Shown piece after piece: positions 15,982-24,140 of a DNA stretch of 27,950 bases (positions are counted from its first letter, which is position 1; the number at the start of each line of letters is the position of its first letter). The stretch lies in the IMG/VR virus record IMGVR_UViG_3300042310_000537, positions 1 through 27,950 of that record. One strand, written 5' to 3'. Both the position numbers and the translations under genes were made by a program. The notes beneath the pieces are model-generated. The model saw only the letters and a list, made by a program, of their open reading frames with translations, searched no databases and was not told the DNA's origin. Source of the DNA: a virus.

Positions 15982-18900
15982 TATTGTCCGATTTTATTTT
16001 CTAATTGTTTAACTTTTTCCGATAACTCTTTAACTGCTCCGATTAATAATGTAGTTACTTTTGAATAATCTAACAACATTACTTCCTCATATGTATTTCC
16101 TATAAGTATTTCTTTTTTTGTCACTAATTCTGGTTGAACTGCATAAACTTCTTGAGCAATCATACCAATTTGTTTTACTCCACTTGCATTGTAATTTTCA
16201 ACCCAGTCAAAAGTATATCCATTTAATTTTTCTACTTTATCCAATGAGTTCTCAATCAATTCTAAGTTGGTTTTAAGACTTATGTCGGATGTTGTATTGA
16301 AATTCTGTGCATCTACCTCACCCGTAACTACCAACGAACCTGAGAACTGATATGACCCATTGCCCAAATCAGTTAATCCGTTTAGAACTTTAGCACCACC
16401 TTTTGAAATTGTTGCATTACCTGATGTTGGAGTTGCAAAGACTAAAGTTAATGTATTGTTATTAGTTGCCGTTACAGTTTGTGGTAACATCAATTGGTCA
16501 TTGTTATCATACACATCTACATTTACATATTTGTAGTTTAGTGCGTGAGTTATTGTCCAAGTTGAAGCAGGTGTTGATTGTGTATAAAGGTATCTATCAC
16601 CTGCAATATTACTTATACCACCAACCGATACATGTGCGTTTCCACTTTCTGCAGATGCAAATGTAATTGTTAATTGGTTATTAGAAATTCTTGTAATCTC
16701 ATCTGGAATAATTACTTTATTTGTATTGTCATAAATAGTTACCGATGGATAATCGTATTCTAAATTATGATTAACTGTCCACGTTGTACTTGCTGCACTT
16801 TGAGAATGTAAATATCTACTTGTATCAATGTTTGCGTTATCTAAAATAAGAGAACCCGAAATTGAAACTGACCCTGTAATTGTTTGATTACCTACGAAGT
16901 TATTAGAACCTGTTTTTGCCAATGTACCATACCCAACCATCGTACTAATATTATCACCGACTTGTAAATATCTTAAGTCTAATGAACTTGTTACTTGTTG
17001 GGAACCACTTACAATTCCTGCAGGTTTAGATGCAATATTGTCCCATGTAGTTTGAGTTATAGAACCACTAACAACATATCTTGTATCATATGAAGCCGTT
17101 AATTGTGAAGAACCACTTACAATTCCATCAGGTTTAGATGCAATGTTATCCCACGTTGTTTGAGTTATAGAACCGGAAACAACATATCGTGTATCGTATG
17201 AAGAAGTTAATTGAGATGAACCACTAATTACACCCGTTGGTAATTGTGCAGAACCACTCCAAACTCCACTTCCATTTAATATTTGTGAAGAACCACTAAC
17301 GACACCATCACCACCTGCTAATAAAATTTTACTTTCAGATCCAGATTTTCCTGCTATCCAATAATCATTTGAACCATCCCATAGAATTGAACCAGATACT
17401 AATGAAGCTGCCGTTGCATCTTTTATGTATATACCACCTTTAACCGCAGTACCACCATAGTTTAATTCAATAATAGAACTTGAAACATTAAGAGTAGTTG
17501 TATTAACTACACTTGATGTTCCTGTAATTATTAAATTACCATTGATTGTTAAATCTTGTCCACTTACACTTATTACCGATTTAAGAGATGAAGTATAAGA
17601 ATTAATATTAGAAATAGAAATATCAACCGAAGCTGATTTACTTTCCAAATTTGAAATAGAAATATCAACACTCGCTGATTTACTTTCTAAATTATTTAAT
17701 CTTCCATTTTGAGTATTGTCCGATGTATAAACTGAAGAACTTAAAGATGTTATATTTGCATTACTTGCTGATATTGAAGTTGCAACACTTTGTGAAAAAG
17801 ATGATGTAAAACTATTTAAGTTTACAATAGAACTATTAAGACTTCCTGAAATTGAAGTTAATGAAGATGATATTGCACCACTAATTGCTGATAATTCAGC
17901 ATCAGTTGCAAAAGAACTATTAAGAGAAGCACTGAAATTTTCTAAACTTACAAATCTACTATCTAACGAAGAACTGAATCCAGTATATCCGGTTGTTGAA
18001 CTTAATGTTATTTGTGACGAACCAGATACTAATGTTGGTTTATTTGCTATATCCGAATAAAGAACATAAGATGAAGAAACTGCATTTGAAACGGATGCAC
18101 TTACTATTGATTGCCAAGTTGGATAACCTCCTTGAACTTGTAATGTATATCCTTCGTAAGATGCACTAATTGAAGGTAACCCACCACCCACACTTGCTAC
18201 AACATATCCAGTTGTTGCATATGGGAAATAAATTTTAGCTTGTCCACTATCTACAGTTTCAATTCTAGATGGAATAACAACATCACCATTACTTCCGAAT
18301 ACCTGAAAAACAGGATATTTGTCACCTATATTGTGTTGAAATATCCATGTGTCGGAAGGAGTTGTTACTTCTAATCTTTTTGATGTACCTTGAGTTGAAA
18401 CACCACCCATACTTGCAACTGCGTAACCTCGTCTTGCAGTTGAGAATACGATGTCCATTGAAGATGTCGTCATTGCTTCAATTCTCAATGGTTGTATTAC
18501 TTGATTGTTTTCATCATAAACAGTAATTGTAGGATGTTGGTTATCTAAATTATGTAAGAAAGACCAAGTATCTGCAGCTATTGATTGTGATAATTGTGCA
18601 AAGTTTACAGTATCCATTGCAACTCCGGTACCGGTTGCAATTCCTCTAAATTCAATAGATGCAGTTGAATCGTTTACTGATATTCCAATACCTGATCCAG
18701 AAAATTGTAAAGTACCAGCTGTACCCATAAAAGTACTGCCACTATTGATTCTAACCCCACTACCGACACCAACCAAACCATTTAAGTTACTACCATCCCC
18801 TCTAAAAGAACCTGTAAATGAACCCGATAATCCGTTTATGATTGTTCCGTCTAATTGTGAGGAACTACTAATAATTCCAGAAGGTTTAGCTGCGATATTG

Positions 18901-19301
18901 TCCCATGTAGTTTGTGTTATTGAACCACTTAAAACATATCTTGTATCATATGAACCTGTTAATTGTTGAGAACCAGAAACTAATCCACCAGGTTTATTTG
19001 CAATGTTATCCCAAGTTGTTTGAGTAATGTCACCAACCAAAACATAACGAAAATCTAATGCACCGGTTACTTGAGTAGAACCAGAAACAACACCACTTAA
19101 ATTTTTTGCAAATACATTTCCACTTATAAAAAGAGAACCCGAAATAGTTTGGTCACCATTAAAAGTATTAGATCCAGTAATAAAGGTATTAATGTTATTA
19201 GTTTCCCATAAACGAGTACTTTCATTAAAATAAGGAATATGGTTCTGTTTTGGAGAACTTATATTTACTTCTATTGGTTTTCTACCTATTAACTTTGACA
19301 T
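15981..19301 (-). CDS. Long cysteine-free tail fibre with four W-HNL domains and C-terminal S74 chaperone
   Basis: 1106 residues with no cysteine. The N-terminus is MSKLIGRKPIEVNISSPKQN. Two 36-residue repeats (TTWDNIANKPGG type) are followed by two beta domains (WSFLHNL and WIFQHNI), a Ser-rich coiled coil (about 430-575), a diverged linker relative (GNLIITGTSSVVN), two more 36-residue repeats, and two more beta domains (WTVNHNL and WTITHAL). The C-terminus is a canonical S74 chaperone: TTSDISLKTN with Ser-Asp at 1005-1006, GYTFDW, QIGMIAQEVYAV, and a final helix (AVKELSEKVKQLENK). Autocleavage before Asp and trimer folding are expected from the family. It starts nine bases after the 115-aa gene and overlaps the start of the 906-aa fibre, so it lies inside a multigene unit. 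Confidence 0.92.
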   Translation of the reverse strand: MSKLIGRKPIEVNISSPKQNHIPYFNESTRLWETNNINTFITGSNTFNGDQTISGSLFISGNVFAKNLSGVVSGSTQVTGALDFRYVLVGDITQTTWDNIANKPGGLVSGSQQLTGSYDTRYVLSGSITQTTWDNIAAKPSGIISSSSQLDGTIINGLSGSFTGSFRGDGSNLNGLVGVGSGVRINSGSTFMGTAGTLQFSGSGIGISVNDSTASIEFRGIATGTGVAMDTVNFAQLSQSIAADTWSFLHNLDNQHPTITVYDENNQVIQPLRIEAMTTSSMDIVFSTARRGYAVASMGGVSTQGTSKRLEVTTPSDTWIFQHNIGDKYPVFQVFGSNGDVVIPSRIETVDSGQAKIYFPYATTGYVVASVGGGLPSISASYEGYTLQVQGGYPTWQSIVSASVSNAVSSSYVLYSDIANKPTLVSGSSQITLSSTTGYTGFSSSLDSRFVSLENFSASLNSSFATDAELSAISGAISSSLTSISGSLNSSIVNLNSFTSSFSQSVATSISASNANITSLSSSVYTSDNTQNGRLNNLESKSASVDISISNLESKSASVDISISNINSYTSSLKSVISVSGQDLTINGNLIITGTSSVVNTTTLNVSSSIIELNYGGTAVKGGIYIKDATAASLVSGSILWDGSNDYWIAGKSGSESKILLAGGDGVVSGSSQILNGSGVWSGSAQLPTGVISGSSQLTSSYDTRYVVSGSITQTTWDNIASKPDGIVSGSSQLTASYDTRYVVSGSITQTTWDNIASKPAGIVSGSQQVTSSLDLRYLQVGDNISTMVGYGTLAKTGSNNFVGNQTITGSVSISGSLILDNANIDTSRYLHSQSAASTTWTVNHNLEYDYPSVTIYDNTNKVIIPDEITRISNNQLTITFASAESGNAHVSVGGISNIAGDRYLYTQSTPASTWTITHALNYKYVNVDVYDNNDQLMLPQTVTATNNNTLTLVFATPTSGNATISKGGAKVLNGLTDLGNGSYQFSGSLVVTGEVDAQNFNTTSDISLKTNLELIENSLDKVEKLNGYTFDWVENYNASGVKQIGMIAQEVYAVQPELVTKKEILIGNTYEEVMLLDYSKVTTLLIGAVKELSEKVKQLENKIGQ
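16960..17230 (-). repeat. 108-bp repeats encoding TTWDNIASKP units (1106-aa fibre)
   Basis: TTTGAGTTATAGAACC occurs at 17051 and 17159, a 108-base (36-residue) period. Each unit encodes RYVVSGSITQTTWDNIASKP and a Ser-rich spacer. A second pair with the same 108-base spacing lies at about 18850-19080 in the same gene, and one unit is present in the 1126-aa gene. Confidence 0.8.
18850..19080 (-). repeat. Second pair of 108-bp TTWDNI repeats (1106-aa fibre)
   Basis: The homologous position recurs at 18911 and 19019, again 108 bases apart, encoding TTWDNIAAKPSG and TTWDNIANKPGG units near the N-terminus. Confidence 0.75.
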
Positions 19302-19310
19302 CTGTTATTC

Positions 19311-19658
19311 TTAGTTATTTGAATTTTCTAAAACTGATAATACTACTTCTAATGAACCAGATTGTGCAGTTTTCATAATTAATGCATCGTTTCTTTCCAA
19401 AATTACTTTTCCTGGAAATGGATTTAATGCTTCCCCCATTGGAATAGACGCGTTATATAACAATGCGTAAGGACTTACCGAACCACTCTTTTGTACTTGA
19501 ACTGTTACTGTTTGTGTACTACCTGTAACATTTGTAATTGCTGCAGATAAAAGAATAGTCGCTAAGTCTTGGTCTTCTTGATATATTGTAGTACTGCCAC
19601 TTGCTAAAGTTTTAGTAATTACTCTGAATTTATTTAATGGTAATTGACTTGTTGCCAT
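19311..19658 (-). CDS. Small structural protein between two long fibres
   Basis: 115 residues, starting MATSQLPLNKFRVITKTLAS. Beta-rich and cysteine-free, with ITNVTGSTQTVTVQVQKSGS, PYALLYNASIPMGEALNPFP and LERNDALIMKTAQSGSLEVV. The pattern of a strand, a 'spoken' loop and a final strand resembles small phage tail or virion surface proteins that form a single beta-sandwich, but no family can be named. It starts 10 bases after the stop of the 1451-aa fibre and ends nine bases before the 1106-aa fibre, with no promoter-like motif in either gap. It is therefore probably cotranslated with both. It may be a connector or a capping protein of the fibre complex; this is inference. Confidence 0.8.
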   Translation of the reverse strand: MATSQLPLNKFRVITKTLASGSTTIYQEDQDLATILLSAAITNVTGSTQTVTVQVQKSGSVSPYALLYNASIPMGEALNPFPGKVILERNDALIMKTAQSGSLEVVLSVLENSNN

Positions 19659-19668
19659 ATTTTATTTT

Positions 19669-22600
19669 TTAATTTTCTAATGCTAAGTTTAATGGTGTAA
19701 ATTGTGCAGATAATGCCTTTGTAAATGTTCTACCTTCAATTGTTCCGGTAGCTTGTCTAATTATAAAATCATTTCCTGCATAAAAATCACCTGTTTCATC
19801 TCCTGAAGTATGGAATACTCTACCACCACTTATTTCGGAAATTCTAATATCATAATTTGTTTCTCCGACACCACCCTGATTTACAGGAAGTGCTAAGAAG
19901 TTTACTCCAGCTCCCGCGTATGAAAAATCATGTGAAGTTGAAGTTACTAATGAACCAAATTCTTCTAATAAATTTGAACCTGAGTTTTGAACTACAACTT
20001 GAGTAAGAGTATTTGAAACTACATCAAATAGTTGTCCTATTTTGTTTTTTGCAATTGTAGTCATTGTTGTAAATCGTGAATCTGGATCAGAAATAACATA
20101 TTCTTTCATGTACCCATATGATTTTATATAGTCTCCTACCAAAGAACCACTTGTATTTGAAATCAATGGAAACACAGTTACCGCACCTTTATCAAATGTA
20201 GAACCAGTTGCCGGAGATAATGTATAAATACTTCCGGTTGAAATATCTTGTCCTTTGAATAGACCAGATGTAAATTGAAAAGTTCTACTAGCTTTAGGAG
20301 CAAGTAAATCATCTGAAATTGCATCTATTAACAAACCACTATCTTTGATTGTTCCAGCATAATTACTACCACTTCCACTTATATATGTTGAATTGTAACT
20401 ACCTGATGAAACTAATTTGTTTATCATATAGTTTTGTATATTTGTCTTTTCTGCTTTTATCAATAGAGAACCACTTACATCTATTGAAGCACTTACTGCA
20501 GTGATATCGGGCTTAACCAACATTCTCTTACCTTGTGCTCTCAAACCGAAATCACCAAATGTAGTATTTGAGTTTAATAAAGAAGCGTGTCCCCCATCAA
20601 TACAAAATACACCCGTACTACTAAAGTTTGTAAAGAATGATACCAATTGTCCATATCCTCTACCTCTAATACAAATACCAATACCATTAAATGCTACCTG
20701 TGTGTAAGCATCTACAATCATTGATTTAAGTGGAGAGTATCCATTTAATACTGAATCGTCTATAATCATTCCACCAGGTCCGTTTCCTACCAATGGGTTA
20801 TTATTTTCATAATCCAAAGGTACATAGAATTTATCAGCCGGCGTTGAAATTGCAGAGCAGTTTTGAATATATGGAGAAGTTACGATATAAGCATCAGGTG
20901 CGAATGCGAAGAAGAAACCTTTTCTTGGATTATCTAAATCATCAATTTCACAACCTTCTAATCTTAATCCCCAACAATATGTACCATTATTCATTAAGAA
21001 TAGGTTTTCATATTTTGTTCCAGTTGTAGGTCTAATTACAACACTTCTCAAATCATCTCCTAATATAGAAACATTTGATGGAACTGTAATTGGTGCTTCC
21101 TCTACATAGTATCCACTTTTTACTTGAACACTTTGTCTATAAACAGGAAGACCAGGATTTAATGCTAATGAAGCAGATGCTGCAGTAATTGCAGCTTTTA
21201 TTGTTCTAAATGATGTACTCAATGTTTTACCATCGTTTGTATCTGCACCATCCTCACTTACATAAAATACTTTTTCAGTTACACCTATATCAGTCAATCC
21301 TGCACCGGAACCACTAATTGCAGTTGCTATTAAAGTTCCCCCAACAGTTAAACTATCTCGTAAACTAACTGAACCTGTAACTGAAAGTGATCCCGTTATT
21401 AAAACTGAACCTGTGAATTGGTGTTTATCATCACCTGTATCTCCAAATTTTGTAGAACCGGAAGTATATAAAACTGATGCTGAAACTATTGTTGTATGAT
21501 ATTCATTTGCAGTTATTGTTCCACTTACATTTAAAGAACCGGTAATTATTTGGTCACCTCTAAATGTGTTTGAACCGGTTGATGCAATTTTGTCAATGTT
21601 TGTTGTTTGTAATACATCTATTTGTACCGAACCAGAAACTAATGTAGGTTTTTGTCCAATGTTAGAATATAATACATTTGATGCAGAAACTGCAGTCAAT
21701 GAATGTGATGCAGAAATTGGAGTTCCATTTTCCCAAACACCACTATTGTAAACTAAAGCTTGGCCGTTTGTTGGACCTGAAATGTTTACATCATAAATTC
21801 CATCCAATGTTAAACTTATAATAGAAGAACCACCAGATGAACCTGCAGTATTTCTAAATGTACCCGCTTGTATGAAAACATTATTGGTAGTATCTGCTAA
21901 ATTTGTAGTATTTCCTCTCATTACAACATAACCAACAAAAACTAATGATTTTGCGGTAAATTCACCTTCTACAAATGGGTCAGTTGCTAAATATTGTAAT
22001 GCGTTTAATAAAGTTGTGTATTCTCCATATTGTCCATAATAAACAACAGTTCTACCAGTTACGGGATTTACAAACACTCTTTGTATCTGCCAATCACCAC
22101 TTGCCATTGAATTTAATGTACCCGTTCCATCATCATATTTGGTAGAGTCTAATGTTGTATAAAATGAACCATTATTGTTATCTAAATAAACTCCCGAACC
22201 ACTTCTCCATGCTCTAGCTATTGAAGCCGTTGGAAGTGCATTTGATACATATGAACTTGGATGATTTGGGTCTTCTTTATAAAACCCTCCTAAATTGTAA
22301 GTTTCACCACTACCAACACTAATACCCATACTTCCCGTATGAGGTGCCAATGTTAATCCATTTATTTTAATAGGGCCGAAAGCTCTAATGAAACTATTTT
22401 GTTGTTGGTCACTATCATAAGTAGTTTGTACATTACTACCTGCACCCGTTATTGAAGTATAGTTAGCATGTGTTACTCTACCTAATGGAATAGCGTGTGC
22501 GTATTGAGTTGATGTAAAGTATGTGGGTTGTTGGTGTATTACTCCACTATCATCAACATAAATGTATGTATTTTGTGATGATGTTAAGTATGTTGCTACT

Positions 22601-24024
22601 TGTGAATATGCCGGCCATTGAACATATGTAAATATTGGTGCAACTTCTGAACCAGTTGTTGCGTTTAATGAATTTACAATCGCAGAACCTTTACTTACAT
22701 TTATCGTTGTACCACTATAACTTACAACACCACCATATAATAATCCCGTACTAACACCACCTTCAATCCACTTAAATTTAACAAGGTTATCATTTTGTCT
22801 AAAGTATAAGTCAAATCCCGCATCAGTATTAGACGCAGAAGTAAATAAAAATGATGATGAGGTATTTGTTACCCCAGGATCGTTTGTTACATCTAATCTT
22901 AATGGGCCTGTTAAAGTTGTTGAACCTGAAAGATTTAGAGAACCGGTAATAATTGAATTTCCGTTTATAGTTTGATTACCATAGAATTGATTAGAACCTG
23001 TTGTTGCGTAACTTCCTGTTTTTGAAATAAGTGATGAAGTTACATTTTCTAAAGTATTCCATTTAGTATCAATAGATGCCGTATAAGTTCCTAATGTACT
23101 AAACTTTGTATCAATAGAACCAGTATAAGTTGCTAATGTAGAATTTTTTGTATTTTCAGATGAAGTGAATGAGTTAATATTAGAAATACTAATGTCAACA
23201 CTTGCTGATTTTGTTTGTAAATTACTTAACCTACTATCTACTGAGGTTGAATAAGATGTTACATTTCCAATTCCTGAAATAGAACCACTAATTGTATTAT
23301 TTACAAACAAAGAACCCGTTATGGTTTCATCTCCTACAATATTTAAGCTTCCGCTAACTTTTAATGAACCTGTGGTATTTGTTGTGCCTATAAATGTTAT
23401 TTCACCTGTTGTGTATATTGCATCAACAATGTTAATAGTACCAACCATCATACCATGAAATTGGCAAATATAGTATAATGTTGATGGTGCATTATTTGCT
23501 ACTACAAAAGTTATTGTACCACTTTGAGTTCCATTATTTGTTACACCATCATTGTATTGATTGTCAGTACCAGTAGTTGCAACGGTTTTTATCCAAAATG
23601 GGTGGCCACTTGCATTTACATTAAATGTATAAGTAACACCTCTAACTAAAGTTAATGTTGGATTGGAATTTCCATCTATTACATAATTGGATGCACCATT
23701 AGTTGATACACTATATACAGTTTGTATGGATTCACTTGAAACCGGAATGTTATTTGCTGATACGATTAAACTACCTGTTTGAATCGTATCACCTCTCATT
23801 TGTAATGATCCTGTAATTATTACATTACCAATAGTATTTAATGACCCACTATTTTGCGTATTTGTGGTGAATATTTCTTGAATAGTTTCAACAGCAGATG
23901 CAGACCTTTCAAAATAAATCTTACCATCTACGGTGTTTATTGCTAATTCTCCTAAATCTAATTGGCCGGTAGTTGGACGATTTCCTGCTACGGCGCTCCT
24001 ACGCAACTTAATTGTCTGAGCCAT
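19669..24024 (-). CDS. Giant tail fibre with Mtd-like N-terminus, cupredoxin-like domain and beta-helix
   Basis: 1451 residues. The N-terminus (MAQTIKLRRSAVAGNRPTTG, then LGELAINTVDGKIYF) is the phage fibre attachment motif related to the N-domain of the major tropism determinant. Residues about 101-201 form a cupredoxin-like domain with potential copper ligands His141, Cys187, His190 and Met193 (YYICQFHGMMVGT). A 28-residue coiled-coil unit follows. A large beta domain spans about 375-690 (HAIPLGRVTHANYTSI, GDWQIQRVFVNPVTGRTV). From about 917 a right-handed beta-helix begins (KVFYVSEDGADTNDG, VPSNVSILGDDLRSVVIRPT). The C-terminus (GNDFIIRQATGTIEGRTF) matches a motif I know from fibres of T4-like marine phages. 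It follows a terminator and an ATATTTATA motif, and starts the unit that includes the 115, 1106, 906 and 88-aa genes. Confidence 0.92.
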   Translation of the reverse strand: MAQTIKLRRSAVAGNRPTTGQLDLGELAINTVDGKIYFERSASAVETIQEIFTTNTQNSGSLNTIGNVIITGSLQMRGDTIQTGSLIVSANNIPVSSESIQTVYSVSTNGASNYVIDGNSNPTLTLVRGVTYTFNVNASGHPFWIKTVATTGTDNQYNDGVTNNGTQSGTITFVVANNAPSTLYYICQFHGMMVGTINIVDAIYTTGEITFIGTTNTTGSLKVSGSLNIVGDETITGSLFVNNTISGSISGIGNVTSYSTSVDSRLSNLQTKSASVDISISNINSFTSSENTKNSTLATYTGSIDTKFSTLGTYTASIDTKWNTLENVTSSLISKTGSYATTGSNQFYGNQTINGNSIITGSLNLSGSTTLTGPLRLDVTNDPGVTNTSSSFLFTSASNTDAGFDLYFRQNDNLVKFKWIEGGVSTGLLYGGVVSYSGTTINVSKGSAIVNSLNATTGSEVAPIFTYVQWPAYSQVATYLTSSQNTYIYVDDSGVIHQQPTYFTSTQYAHAIPLGRVTHANYTSITGAGSNVQTTYDSDQQQNSFIRAFGPIKINGLTLAPHTGSMGISVGSGETYNLGGFYKEDPNHPSSYVSNALPTASIARAWRSGSGVYLDNNNGSFYTTLDSTKYDDGTGTLNSMASGDWQIQRVFVNPVTGRTVVYYGQYGEYTTLLNALQYLATDPFVEGEFTAKSLVFVGYVVMRGNTTNLADTTNNVFIQAGTFRNTAGSSGGSSIISLTLDGIYDVNISGPTNGQALVYNSGVWENGTPISASHSLTAVSASNVLYSNIGQKPTLVSGSVQIDVLQTTNIDKIASTGSNTFRGDQIITGSLNVSGTITANEYHTTIVSASVLYTSGSTKFGDTGDDKHQFTGSVLITGSLSVTGSVSLRDSLTVGGTLIATAISGSGAGLTDIGVTEKVFYVSEDGADTNDGKTLSTSFRTIKAAITAASASLALNPGLPVYRQSVQVKSGYYVEEAPITVPSNVSILGDDLRSVVIRPTTGTKYENLFLMNNGTYCWGLRLEGCEIDDLDNPRKGFFFAFAPDAYIVTSPYIQNCSAISTPADKFYVPLDYENNNPLVGNGPGGMIIDDSVLNGYSPLKSMIVDAYTQVAFNGIGICIRGRGYGQLVSFFTNFSSTGVFCIDGGHASLLNSNTTFGDFGLRAQGKRMLVKPDITAVSASIDVSGSLLIKAEKTNIQNYMINKLVSSGSYNSTYISGSGSNYAGTIKDSGLLIDAISDDLLAPKASRTFQFTSGLFKGQDISTGSIYTLSPATGSTFDKGAVTVFPLISNTSGSLVGDYIKSYGYMKEYVISDPDSRFTTMTTIAKNKIGQLFDVVSNTLTQVVVQNSGSNLLEEFGSLVTSTSHDFSYAGAGVNFLALPVNQGGVGETNYDIRISEISGGRVFHTSGDETGDFYAGNDFIIRQATGTIEGRTFTKALSAQFTPLNLALEN

Positions 24025-24075
24025 ATCTATGGTTTCTATTTACAGTATATACGAAAATGAATTATATAATTCTAT

Positions 24076-24083
24076 TATAAATA
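24076..24083 (-). promoter_or_regulatory. ATATTTATA motif before the 1451-aa fibre
   Basis: Coding strand reads TATTTATA, 52 bases before the start codon and directly after the terminator hairpin. A terminator followed at once by this motif is what would be expected if the motif restarts transcription for the downstream five-gene unit. Promoter function is inferred from repeated position. Confidence 0.45.
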
Positions 24084-24118
24084 TAAAAGGATTGCCGTTT
24101 CCGACAATCCTTTCCAAT
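24084..24118 (-). terminator. Hairpin terminator after the 684-aa fibre gene
   Basis: A nine-base-pair stem pairs 24086-24094 (AAAGGATTG) with 24105-24113 (CAATCCTTT) around a 10-base loop in which two further G-C pairs are possible. Read on the minus strand, the stem ends in TTT and runs into a T/A-rich stretch (TATATTTATA). It lies 22 bases after the 684-aa stop. The plus-strand side also has a T-rich tail further on (near 24118-24130), so it could act in both directions. It is the only clear intrinsic terminator in the window. Confidence 0.65.
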
Positions 24119-24140
24119 TTAATTTTTTTGTTGTGTTATT

